From DATKWS01 sp035529435 (GTDB lineage: Bacteria > Krumholzibacteriota > Krumholzibacteriia > Krumholzibacteriales > Krumholzibacteriaceae): 41,320 bases of DNA. Positions 34,417-41,320 of the stretch are shown piece by piece (position 1 is the stretch's first letter; each line of letters opens with the position of its first letter). The stretch is taken from the NCBI GenBank assembly GCA_035529435.1, contig DATKWS010000052.1:1-41320 (forward strand), given 5' to 3'. A program made the position numbers and the translations under genes. The notes under the pieces are model-generated. The model searched no databases, was not told where the DNA came from, and saw nothing but the letters and a program-made list of their open reading frames with translations.

Positions 34417-34445
34417 AATATATCACAGTGCCCCGTAAAGGTCAA
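34417..34445 (-). promoter_or_regulatory. Strong promoter of RNase P RNA
   Basis: Minus strand TTGACC (34440-34445), 17 bp, TATATT (34417-34422). Transcription would start near 34410, giving a 5' extension of about 26 nt that must be trimmed to P1. Confidence 0.75.
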
Positions 34446-34512
34446 AGAGACCATTCGTCCGGGCGGGTACACCGTGCATGAAATCGGGTAGGAGCGCAAG
34501 CACCTTCCGGTT

Positions 34513-35127
34513 CTAATGATCGCCGGTCGGTGAATCGAGCGCTTCGTTGGCGAGACGATCCGCCTCGGTGTTCTGAGCGCGGGAAATGTGCTCGAACGTG
34601 CAGCGTGCGAAGTGGGACATCTCCGCGAGGACCGCGTCGTGGAGTATTCGTAGATCCTTGTTCTTGACACGATATTCGCCATTCAACTGCCTGACTACGA
34701 GTTCACTGTCGAGTTTGATTTCGATCTCGACGGCGTGCAGGTTCCGTGCAAGCTCGAGCCCATCCAGAACGGCACGGTACTCGGCCACATTGTTCGTCGC
34801 CGTACCGATCATACTCGAACGGGAGATGAGAAGTTTTCCCGATGGCAGATACACCACCGCGGCGATGGATGCCGGGCCGGGATTTCCGCGGGAAGCGCCG
34901 TCAGTATAAATGATCAGCGTGTCGGAGCGCCGCGATGCATCGTGGGATGGCGGCGCCGTGCCTTTCCGTTTCAAAACAATGTCCCCGGCGCCCGTATCGA
35001 ACTTTGCGGCAAGGGCCTCCAGTGCCCGGCGCGCCTCCCCCATCGAGGTAAACCCCGATTCCTCCCACACCTCCCGCAGTTTCTTGCCGCCGGCGACGAG
35101 GTGTAGGAGTGTGCCGAGATTTTCCAT
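34513..35127 (-). CDS. rnhA: Ribonuclease HI-like protein with N-terminal extension
   Basis: A 204-residue RNase H fold enzyme expected to cut RNA in RNA-DNA hybrids. The catalytic carboxylates are visible: Asp76 in YTDGASRGNPG, Glu117 in NNVAEYRAV, Asp140 in IKLDSELVV, and Asp190 in NTEADRLAN. The sequence class is the Rv2228c/YpdQ-like group rather than E. coli RnhA. Residues 1-68 form an additional helical region, unlike known hybrid-binding domains that I can recognise. ATG 35127 has AGGAG 5 nt upstream. It follows the zinc-ribbon gene by 8 nt, a pairing seen in many bacteria. Confidence 0.92.
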   Translation of the reverse strand: MENLGTLLHLVAGGKKLREVWEESGFTSMGEARRALEALAAKFDTGAGDIVLKRKGTAPPSHDASRRSDTLIIYTDGASRGNPGPASIAAVVYLPSGKLLISRSSMIGTATNNVAEYRAVLDGLELARNLHAVEIEIKLDSELVVRQLNGEYRVKNKDLRILHDAVLAEMSHFARCTFEHISRAQNTEADRLANEALDSPTGDH

Positions 35128-35135
35128 GCGATCTC

Positions 35136-35870
35136 CTACGATTTCAATGAAGAATCGGATTCGAAGTATACGAGGATGCGCCCGCATGCCTCGCAGGTCA
35201 TGATTTGGTCGTTTTTACGTATCTCGTGAGCTCTTTGCGGCGGCACCCGTGAAAAGCACCCCTGGCAAATATCGCCGGCGATATTGGCGACGCCGGAATC
35301 TCCTTTCACGTTCAGGATACGGTCGTACAGCCGCCTCACCTTCTGCGACAGGTGCGGCAGCACCCGTATCTTCTCGTCCTCGATCACTTTCAGGCTCTCT
35401 TCGGTTTTCAGGATGTCGTTTTCTATGGTTTCTATTTCATCGAGGAGCCCCTTCTTTCGCTGCTCGACGTTCGCCGTCGCCTCCTCGAGCTGTTTCTTCT
35501 TTCCCTCTGTCTTCTCGAGGATCGTGAGTACACGTTCCTCCTCCTTGTCGACAAGTTTGGTCAGGTACTCTATCTCGTGACCGAGTGCCCGGTATGCCTT
35601 GTTGGAATCAGCCTTGTCCTGTTCGAGCCGCTTTTTGTTGATCTTGTCGTTTTGCGATTGGATCTCCCGCTCGAGATGCCGGCGTTCCTTCTCGAACTTC
35701 TCGAAATCCTGCATCTCCTCCCCCAGCTCTCCCTCCATCTCCTTGATTGTTTTTTGAATGCTTTTCATTCGTTTTGGAGCTTCCTCAAGGAATCTCCGCT
35801 TATCCCGAATATCGAGATCCTTCTTTACGATATGAATCAATAGTTGTATATCGCCTTCATGAGTCACCAT
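35136..35870 (-). CDS. Coiled-coil protein with C4 zinc ribbon (CdsZ/DUF164-like)
   Basis: A 244-residue protein. Residues about 20-180 are an almost continuous heptad-rich coiled coil, and the C-terminus is a four-cysteine zinc ribbon with Cys202-x2-Cys205 and Cys226-x2-Cys229 (ICQGC and CEACG). Members of this widespread family sit beside rnhA; a tethering or nucleic-acid role is inferred, not established. I start at ATG 35870 (MVTHEGDIQLL). The frame is open to 35921, but the ATG there is the first arm of a terminator-type hairpin. The hairpin and its T-tract end 18 nt before the start, an odd position for a terminator. Confidence 0.9.
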   Translation of the reverse strand: MVTHEGDIQLLIHIVKKDLDIRDKRRFLEEAPKRMKSIQKTIKEMEGELGEEMQDFEKFEKERRHLEREIQSQNDKINKKRLEQDKADSNKAYRALGHEIEYLTKLVDKEEERVLTILEKTEGKKKQLEEATANVEQRKKGLLDEIETIENDILKTEESLKVIEDEKIRVLPHLSQKVRRLYDRILNVKGDSGVANIAGDICQGCFSRVPPQRAHEIRKNDQIMTCEACGRILVYFESDSSLKS

Positions 35871-35888
35871 TTCCAGAAACCCTTCTTC

Positions 35889-35921
35889 CAAAAAGAAAAA
35901 TGCTTCCCGTAAGGGAAGCAT
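35889..35921 (-). terminator. Intrinsic terminator or attenuator before the zinc-ribbon gene
   Basis: Minus strand: perfect 9-bp stem ATGCTTCCC/GGGAAGCAT with a four-base loop (TTAC), then TTTTTCTTTTT. This is the best intrinsic terminator in the window. It lies downstream of a candidate promoter (36040-36068) and 18 nt upstream of the zinc-ribbon ATG, so it may act as a leader attenuator for that gene and rnhA. Confidence 0.7.
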
Positions 35922-36280
35922 CCTCTTTCACACGTATAGTGCAAGAGCACGTAATTTCGACATGAACCCGATATATTCGATTGAAACCTTTCTGTGACAC
36001 GCATCGTGAATTCCCATTGGTAGCATCAATAAGTGAGGAACAGTAAGAAAAATCTGGGTTGTGGTCAAGATTTTTTTCAAGTCATGAGGCCGCACGGGCG
36101 TGCCCGAACGGCCATGGCGGTTATAACTATTTAATATTTAACGATATACGTGTTTAATAAATTTATCATCACCGGCCTTCACGGGCCGACGCTCGCCTGC
36201 CCCCAACGAGGCAATCGGTGCTCGCGACAATTCCGCGATCCCACGGTCAAGGCCGCCCAGCGGGATTCCTCGCGTTCGCA
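35922..36280. other. Gene-free region, 359 bp
   Basis: No convincing gene, tRNA or known RNA is visible. It contains a promoter candidate (36040-36068), a short minus-strand open frame of 32 codons (about 36019-35924, MLPMGIHDACHRKV..., without a ribosome site), two GC-rich hairpins at about 36090-36117 (GGCCG...CGGCC) and 36173-36188 (CCGGCC...GGCCG), and between them an AT-rich stretch (36120-36170) unlike the rest of the window. The second hairpin may end the Ycf48-like transcript, though it lacks a T tract. Confidence 0.5.
36040..36068 (-). promoter_or_regulatory. Possible promoter of the zinc-ribbon-rnhA pair
   Basis: Minus strand TTGACC (36063-36068), 17 bp, TACTGT (36040-36045). The -10 is weak but has the same TAnnGT form as the gatC and tRNA promoters here. 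Transcription from near 36033 would give a leader of about 160 nt containing the 35889-35921 hairpin. Confidence 0.4.
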
Positions 36281-37378
36281 TCAATCTCTTTCCTGCTCCG
36301 CATCGAGCAGTTGATAGGGAGTGTAGTCGAAGAGAAAATCGGTCACGTCCCAGCTCACTCCACCGTCCTCCGTTTCGAGAACCAGCGAGACCTTGTACAC
36401 CGCTGAGCCGTGCAGCTCATCCGGGCCGCGGCCGACGACAAAACCGTGATTCATATCGAGGAAATACACGGCCCTGAGATCGGCGATCCTGGCGTCGACC
36501 GGCGTGATATCGATCCATGATCCGCCACCATCCTCCGTATGCAGGATTGTCCTGCCGCCGACGGCGTACCCGCAGGACGAATCGCAGAAGTAAAATTCGC
36601 GCACCGTCGCGTCCTCGAGCTGCATGGTCCAGCTGTTTCCCCCATCCACCGTCCTCATGATGACGCCCCCTCCGGCCCAACCCCTATTTTCATCGATAAA
36701 CTCGATCGTCATTACGGCTTTGAGGATCGAGGATTCGGAACCCTCCACGGCCCGCCAGCTCAGCCCGCCATCCTCGGTCTTGTAGACGAGTTCCGGGTCG
36801 GGGTCCATCCAGCTGCTTCCGAGCAGATACCCGGTGCAATCATTTATCAGGCTCATGTTCCAGGCGCCCTTTTTGGGTATCACCGGCAGCCAGTAATTTT
36901 GCCACAGCATCCCCGCATCCGCGGTCCGGTACACGCCGTCATATCCCAGAACGAAACCCAACGAATGGCTCATGAACCGGATCTCATACAGATCGGTATC
37001 CTGCGGCGTCCCGCTGAATATGGACCGCTCCCAGTGTGCACCGCCGTCATACGTCCGGTACATACTGCCGTCCTTTCCGGCAACCCACCCCGTATCACGA
37101 TCGAGAAAAAATATGTCGTTCAGGACCGCGTCGGGAATGACCGCTCCGTTCCATGAGTCGCCGCCGTCGGTCGTGGCCATTATCGTGCCGAGCGTACCGA
37201 GGACCCATCCGGTCTCATCATCGATGAAGAACAGGTCATGGGCGTTGCAGATGAGATCGGTGGCTTCGGGAGTCGGATCGTTCGGATCCGTCACGTGCTC
37301 ATCCGAGCACGAATGGATCTCGAAATAGATGAATAGTATAATCAAAAGCGCCAGCGGGATGCTCCTTCGCAGTTGCAT
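36281..37378 (-). CDS. Ycf48/BNR-repeat exported protein, probable lipoprotein
   Basis: A 365-residue protein. A hydrophobic N-terminus ends IHSCSD, a lipobox-like site with an atypical His at -2, then a Pro/Thr-rich spacer. The rest is a seven-bladed propeller, each blade ending in a variant of T-x-D-G-G-x-S-W (TTDGGDSW, TYDGGAHW, TADAGMLW, TEDGGLSW, TVDGGNSW, TEDGGGSW, TEDGGVSW). This is the Ycf48-like repeat; in phototrophs it aids photosystem II assembly, but elsewhere it is found in surface proteins of unknown function. GGGAG lies 5 nt before the ATG at 37378. No neighbour suggests a substrate. Confidence 0.87.
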   Translation of the reverse strand: MQLRRSIPLALLIILFIYFEIHSCSDEHVTDPNDPTPEATDLICNAHDLFFIDDETGWVLGTLGTIMATTDGGDSWNGAVIPDAVLNDIFFLDRDTGWVAGKDGSMYRTYDGGAHWERSIFSGTPQDTDLYEIRFMSHSLGFVLGYDGVYRTADAGMLWQNYWLPVIPKKGAWNMSLINDCTGYLLGSSWMDPDPELVYKTEDGGLSWRAVEGSESSILKAVMTIEFIDENRGWAGGGVIMRTVDGGNSWTMQLEDATVREFYFCDSSCGYAVGGRTILHTEDGGGSWIDITPVDARIADLRAVYFLDMNHGFVVGRGPDELHGSAVYKVSLVLETEDGGVSWDVTDFLFDYTPYQLLDAEQERD

Positions 37379-37408
37379 TTTTGCTCCCGTCATTGCAAAA
37401 GTAACGCT

Positions 37409-37437
37409 ATAAAAATCAGCGAGTTACAGCATATCAA
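37409..37437 (-). promoter_or_regulatory. Possible promoter of the Ycf48-like gene
   Basis: Minus strand TTGATA (37432-37437), 17 bp, TTTTAT (37409-37414), in an AT-rich stretch upstream of the gene. Transcription would start near 37402, about 24 nt before the ATG. Confidence 0.45.
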
Positions 37438-37606
37438 GACCGAATCGACTGCAAGTCATTGTAATAAAAGAGAGATACGTGCGCGCGGCGAGAACCGGCC
37501 CGTATCGAAACCTCACATTCGGTAACGCTACGCACCTATCCGCAATTGTCGGGCCTAACGAGTAACCGTTGTGCTTCAGGTGTGCCGTGAATATTCCGCC
37601 GCACCG

Positions 37607-38080
37607 TCACTGCCGATTCAGGTCGAGCTCCATATAGAGCGCACCAGGCAGGGGATTGAAGCGGTATGGTTCTATCTCCATAAATCCGAGCGATCGGTAC
37701 AGCGCCGTCGCCGCCGCCATTTCCGGGATCGTATCAAGCCGTATCGCCCGGTATCCCAGTGAACGTGCATCCCGCACGCACGCCACGGCGAGTTTCCGTC
37801 CGATCCCCCTGCCCCGGAACGCGGGCCTCACGTAGAGGCGCTTCATCTCGCAAATGCCGTCTTCGAGCTTTCGCATCGCGATGCAGCCGACCGCCATGTC
37901 ATCCACGACGGCGAGACGAAGCCTGCCGCCGGGCGGGCCGTAGTCGCCCGGTACGCCTGCAAGCTCACGATTGAAATCCTGAAAACAGAGGTTGAAGCCG
38001 AGCGACTCTGCATATTCCAGAAAGAGCCGCTTCGCCGCGGCGAGATCGCTTTCAGATTGCGCCAGGATGAGTTCCACCAT
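37607..38080 (-). CDS. GNAT family N-acetyltransferase
   Basis: A 157-residue GNAT-fold protein. The acetyl-CoA-binding motif A is VRPAFRGRGIGRKLA (RGRGIG at 89-94), preceded by the beta-4 strand CEMKRLYV and followed by the motif B ATALYRSLGF with its conserved Tyr. The substrate cannot be inferred. The ATG at 38080 follows the 3' CCA of the tRNA by only 6 nt and has no Shine-Dalgarno; the frame continues into the tRNA but cannot be used there. A shared transcript with the tRNA is therefore likely. Confidence 0.88.
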   Translation of the reverse strand: MVELILAQSESDLAAAKRLFLEYAESLGFNLCFQDFNRELAGVPGDYGPPGGRLRLAVVDDMAVGCIAMRKLEDGICEMKRLYVRPAFRGRGIGRKLAVACVRDARSLGYRAIRLDTIPEMAAATALYRSLGFMEIEPYRFNPLPGALYMELDLNRQ

Positions 38081-38086
38081 AAATAG

Positions 38087-38161
38087 TGGTGGGCCCACCA
38101 GGATTCGAACCTGGGATCGACCGGTTATGAGCCGGGAGCTCTACCACTGAGCTATGGGCCC
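38087..38161 (-). tRNA. tRNA with CAT anticodon (Met elongator, or Ile2)
   Basis: A 75-nt cloverleaf on the minus strand: acceptor GGGCCCA/TGGGCCC, D-arm GCTCAGTGGTAGAGC, anticodon loop CTCATAA (anticodon CAT), T-arm CCAGGTTCGAATCCTGG, discriminator A and an encoded CCA. The G1 start and paired acceptor rule out initiator tRNA. Met versus lysidine-modified Ile2 cannot be told apart reliably by eye. Pair 27-43 at the base of the anticodon stem is C.T, a mismatch. Promoter at 38189-38217. Confidence 0.93.
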
Positions 38162-38188
38162 GCCGTAAGCACCTTGAAATGACCACTC

Positions 38189-38217
38189 ACGGTACCATCT
38201 CGTTCCGATCCTTTCAA
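38189..38217 (-). promoter_or_regulatory. Predicted promoter of the tRNA (and GNAT gene)
   Basis: Minus strand TTGAAA (38212-38217), 17 bp, TACCGT (38189-38194). Transcription would start near 38182, about 20 nt before the mature 5' end of the tRNA. Confidence 0.55.
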
Positions 38218-38286
38218 CATTTTTGTACCGTGATGGCACCGTACCACACATGCACGTGCAGCATCGCAACCGGCCCCGCTGGAACA

Positions 38287-40035
38287 TCAAACATCTATGT
38301 AACCCTTGAGCTTTCGGCTCCTGCTTGGATGCATGAGCTTGCGCAGCGCCTTTGCCTCGATCTGACGGACGCGCTCACGCGTCACCTTGAATATCGTGCC
38401 GACCTCCTCGAGCGTCCGCGGCGTGCCGTCGCCGAGACCGAATCGCAGCCGGACGACCTTCTCCTCCCGTGGCGTCAGGGTGGCGAGCACCCGTGCAACC
38501 TGATCCTTCAGCATCGAGTGAGCCGCGGTCTGATCGGGGGAAGAGGCCGTTGTGTCCTCGATGAAGTCGCTGAGGTTGCTGTCATCATCCTCGCCGATCG
38601 GGCGATCGAGCGATATCGGCTCCATACTCGCTTTCATGACGCTCTTGACCTTGCCGATCGGGTACTCGAGAAAGCTCGCGACCTCCTCGGGCGTCGGTTC
38701 GCGTCCGAACTCCTGGATCAGTTTGCGTTGTGTGCGCGACACCTTGTTGATCGCTTCGATCATGTGGACCGGTACGCGGATCGTTCGGGCCTGATCGGCG
38801 ATCGCCCGGGTTATCGCCTGACGTATCCACCAGGTTGCATAGGTACTGAACTTGTATCCCTTCCGGTAATCGAACTTGTCGACGGCGCGCATGAGGCCGC
38901 TGTTTCCCTCCTGGATGAGATCGAGGAATTCCAGCCCCCGGTTCGTGTACCGTTTGGCGATCGAGATCACCAGACGCACGTTCGCCTCGATCATCTCCTG
39001 CTTGGCACGTTCGGCCTTGCGCTCCCCCAGCCGCATATCCTTCACATTCTCCCTGAGCGTCTCGTAATCGACATTCTCTTTGAGCTCGATGCGGCGAATC
39101 GCCTTGTCTATCGATTTGATCTTGCCCGAGAAATCCTTGAGATTCGCCAGCGTCCACTTTGTCTTTTTCTGCAATGTCTGCTTGCTCTTGCTTCTTCCGC
39201 AGAGGACCTTGATCGCCTGGTTGATCTCCTCGGTGCTCAAGCCGACGAACTTCTCGTACTCCTCGATCTGTTTCTTGAGCTTATCGATCCTGCACAGAAT
39301 ATCCTTGATCTTGCCGACCAGCCTCTCGCGCTGATCGGGATGCAGCTTGATCTTGCGATACTCCTCCTGAAGCTTTCTGTTTCTCGCCTCGAGCTGCTTT
39401 GTCACGGTGGCCGCATTCTTCTTGCTGATCTTCTTTCTGAGTTTGGCCTGGAGCTCGACGATCTCTTCCCGGTATCGTATGATCCGCTTCAATATGCCGA
39501 TGTATTTCTTCTGTTCCTTCTTTCCCGAATAGTGTGGATGCAGGCCGCCGCCTTCCAGCTGGATGACGTCCTCGAGGCGCAGATGACCCTTCTCGAGCTT
39601 CTCGACGAACCGTTTCAGTTCCCTCGTCGTCGTGTTGAGGCTGAAGATCGCCTTCGTTATCTTGATATGCCCCGCTTCGATGCGCTTGGCGATCTCGATC
39701 TCACCCTCGCGATCCAGCAACGGAACCTTGCCCATCTCGCGCAGGTACATGCGCACCGGATCGTCGTACCTGATCCCGGTCGAGAGCAATTCCTCGGAAC
39801 TCTTGGCTTTCTTCTGCTCCCGCTTCTTGCGGGCATCCAGCTTCATCCGTGCCTTATCGCTGGAGTCGAAGAAATCGATATTCTCGTCACTGAGGCGATC
39901 GTACAATCTGATAATATCACCCGGATCGAATTTATCCCCAACGAGCTCGTCGATCTCCTCGTTGAGCACGTATCCCTTGCTTTGCGACAGCTTCTTGATA
40001 TTCGAGACTACCTCATCGATCTTACCGCGACCCAT
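38287..40035 (-). CDS. rpoD: Primary RNA polymerase sigma factor (RpoD, sigma-70)
   Basis: A 582-residue primary sigma factor. Region 1.1 is at about 1-35 (VVSNIKKLSQSKGYVLNEEI), region 1.2 at 91-120 (DDPVRMYLREMGKVPLL), and a long non-conserved, Lys-rich coiled region at 125-340. Region 2 follows (RLVISIAKRY, then LDLIQEGNSGLMRAVDKFDY, FSTYATWWIRQAITRAIAD), then region 3, and region 4 ends with the helix-turn-helix LEEVGTIFKVTRERVRQIE (542-560). ATG 40035 lies 12 nt behind AAGGAGG and overlaps the end of dnaG by 14 nt, the standard dnaG-rpoD order. It should read the TTGAC-17-TAnnnT promoters seen here. Confidence 0.97.
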   Translation of the reverse strand: MGRGKIDEVVSNIKKLSQSKGYVLNEEIDELVGDKFDPGDIIRLYDRLSDENIDFFDSSDKARMKLDARKKREQKKAKSSEELLSTGIRYDDPVRMYLREMGKVPLLDREGEIEIAKRIEAGHIKITKAIFSLNTTTRELKRFVEKLEKGHLRLEDVIQLEGGGLHPHYSGKKEQKKYIGILKRIIRYREEIVELQAKLRKKISKKNAATVTKQLEARNRKLQEEYRKIKLHPDQRERLVGKIKDILCRIDKLKKQIEEYEKFVGLSTEEINQAIKVLCGRSKSKQTLQKKTKWTLANLKDFSGKIKSIDKAIRRIELKENVDYETLRENVKDMRLGERKAERAKQEMIEANVRLVISIAKRYTNRGLEFLDLIQEGNSGLMRAVDKFDYRKGYKFSTYATWWIRQAITRAIADQARTIRVPVHMIEAINKVSRTQRKLIQEFGREPTPEEVASFLEYPIGKVKSVMKASMEPISLDRPIGEDDDSNLSDFIEDTTASSPDQTAAHSMLKDQVARVLATLTPREEKVVRLRFGLGDGTPRTLEEVGTIFKVTRERVRQIEAKALRKLMHPSRSRKLKGYIDV

Positions 40036-41320
40036 TTGACTGGCCAACCTCCTTGAGACTCACGTTCCCCAGCTCCTTCGCGATCTTCCTGTACGCTTCG
40101 GCGATGGCGATTTCCTCTCCCGGGGTCCCCATTTCGGGATTCAGCTGCAACTCGTGCAGCCGCCTCTTCATCACCTCCATTTCATCCCTCAGTGAAGCCC
40201 GCTTCAACCAGACGAGCGTGTCGGTCAACATCTCATCTATCGGGCCGGGAGGTTTCGGCATAAGTGCTATTTCCGAAACCAACTTAGATAACTCGACGTC
40301 CTCGATGCCCCCGACGAAATCCGGGCTTGTTATATCAATATGGTTTTTCAATGCCAAGTCAAGCGCTTTGTATAACTCCCGGTACAACCCTCCCACGAGA
40401 TCTTCCTCGAACAGATTTTCAACGATCAGGCGGGCATGCCACTCGCTCTCGAGACCGATGCGGAACATCTGCTTCTGAATATTGTCCCGCTTGGTTGAGG
40501 CGGAGCGTCCAGTCTCCGCCGCGGGCGCCCCGCGTTTCGTCTTCCTGACACCCCCGCGTAACGTCTCGAGTGGAATATCGAAAAGCCGTGCAATCTCCTG
40601 CAGGTACAACTCCTTCTTGATCTCGTCCTTGGTGCGGGATACCGTATCGAGGAGATGCTTGACGACCTGGTCTTTCCGGTACACCGTCCGGTCCCCGCGC
40701 TCTGCCTCCCACTGCAGGTATTCAAAATAATGAGGAGCAGAACTCACGAGATTCCGCAATGCTTCTGCTCCACGCTTTCTTACAAAACTGTCCGGATCCT
40801 CACCTTCGGGCAGAAATACGATCTGCACCTCCAGGCCTTCTATCAGTAATTGGTCGGCTGCTCTGACCGATGCGTGTACGCCGGCCCGATCACCATCATT
40901 GATAATATATACACGTTTTGTATATCGTGCAAGAAGGCGGGTCTGCTCCTCCGTCAATGAAGTCCCACAAACAGCAGATATATTGCGAAATCCCTTGATC
41001 CATAACATTAAATAATCTATATAACCTTCTACCAAATAAACAGAATCCTCCTTTTTTATACCTTCCCTGGAAAAACCGAGTCCGTACAAGATTTTACTCT
41101 TGTGGTAGATAGGACTCTCCATCGAGTTGAGGTATTTCGGCTGGGAATCGTCGAGGACCCTCCCCGCCAGCCCTACCACACGCTTCGAAACCGTAGCGAT
41201 GGGAAAGATCACACGATTTCTGAAGTAATCACGGTATCCCCCCCTCCCCTTCATGATGAGATTGAGCTCGAGCAGAATCTCCTTATTCTGCCCCTGTTCG
41301 ACGGCGGCCCGGTAATACCG
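40022..41320 (-). CDS. dnaG: DNA primase, C-terminal part (runs off right edge)
   Basis: The last 432 codons of DnaG, the primase that makes RNA primers at the replication fork; the N-terminal zinc-binding domain lies beyond the right edge. Visible are the end of the RNA polymerase domain (YFRNRVIFPI, LAGRVLDDSQPKYLNS), the TOPRIM catalytic segment (YLVEGYIDYLM with its Glu, and YIINDGDRAGVHA with the DxD pair) and the C-terminal helicase-binding region, which is moderately divergent. The stop overlaps the rpoD start by 14 nt. Confidence 0.95.
   Translation of the reverse strand, partial: RYYRAAVEQGQNKEILLELNLIMKGRGGYRDYFRNRVIFPIATVSKRVVGLAGRVLDDSQPKYLNSMESPIYHKSKILYGLGFSREGIKKEDSVYLVEGYIDYLMLWIKGFRNISAVCGTSLTEEQTRLLARYTKRVYIINDGDRAGVHASVRAADQLLIEGLEVQIVFLPEGEDPDSFVRKRGAEALRNLVSSAPHYFEYLQWEAERGDRTVYRKDQVVKHLLDTVSRTKDEIKKELYLQEIARLFDIPLETLRGGVRKTKRGAPAAETGRSASTKRDNIQKQMFRIGLESEWHARLIVENLFEEDLVGGLYRELYKALDLALKNHIDITSPDFVGGIEDVELSKLVSEIALMPKPPGPIDEMLTDTLVWLKRASLRDEMEVMKRRLHELQLNPEMGTPGEEIAIAEAYRKIAKELGNVSLKEVGQSNGSR

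Noticed and set aside
35871..35921. Upstream start of the zinc-ribbon protein
   Set aside because: The ATG at 35921 is the first arm of a terminator-type hairpin, and the residues it would add are not part of the family.
38179..40056. Plus-strand open frame of 625 codons opposite rpoD
   Set aside because: It is the antisense of a clear rpoD gene. Its Leu/Asp/Arg-rich translation is a mirror of Lys/Glu/Ile codons and matches no family.
1..41320. CRISPR arrays, insertion sequences, prophage genes
   Set aside because: No regularly spaced repeats, transposase or phage proteins were found; the gene content is housekeeping and envelope related.

Overview
The window looks like a chromosomal segment of a free-living, diderm (Gram-negative type), GC-rich bacterium. 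Evidence for an outer membrane is a TamA-like Omp85 protein, a TamB-like protein, a second Omp85-type barrel protein, a lipoprotein candidate and RseP. It makes isoprenoids by the MEP route (Dxr) and charges Gln/Asn-tRNA through GatCAB. Multidomain outer-membrane proteins and Ycf48-like repeats resemble those of deep-branching candidate phyla near the FCB group, but that placement is inference and needs ribosomal-protein phylogeny.

Layout. 1-877: start of a small minus-strand membrane protein running off the left edge, a region-4-only ECF sigma remnant and an intact zinc-finger anti-sigma factor. 902-4214 (minus): gatC-gatA-gatB. 4452-6996 (plus): a DUF2207 membrane protein interrupted by an in-frame TAG, then a LemA protein. 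7006-9162 (minus): PcrA/UvrD helicase. 9213-18391 (minus): envelope cluster tamA, tamB and a peptidase/beta-propeller/outer-membrane-barrel fusion, with a divergent lipoprotein gene at 18435. 18865-27019 (minus): long housekeeping run rplM-rpsI-rpsB-tsf-pyrH-frr-uppS-cdsA-dxr-rseP. 27213-35870 (minus): mtnA, yjbQ, maf, dtd, rel, recJ, RNase P RNA, rnhA and a coiled-coil zinc-ribbon protein. 36281-38161: Ycf48-like protein, GNAT acetyltransferase and tRNA(CAT). 38287 to the right edge: dnaG-rpoD.

Functional logic. The ribosomal-protein run couples translation factors to UMP supply, undecaprenyl phosphate, phospholipid and isoprenoid precursors and intramembrane proteolysis, ending against the envelope-assembly cluster. 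The next block groups damage repair and quality control (Maf, Dtd, RecJ, RNase H), the stringent response and RNase P.

Several promoters share the pattern TTGAC(A/C) - 17 bp - TAnnnT, consistent with a standard primary sigma factor, which is itself encoded here (rpoD). Non-ATG starts with strong Shine-Dalgarno sites are frequent. The most noteworthy items are the three-part protease/propeller/Omp85 fusion beside TamAB, the single amber codon in an otherwise intact DUF2207 gene, a terminator hairpin placed directly before the zinc-ribbon gene, a near-leaderless divergent lipoprotein promoter, and a G9 tract whose one-base contraction would fuse Dtd to Maf.
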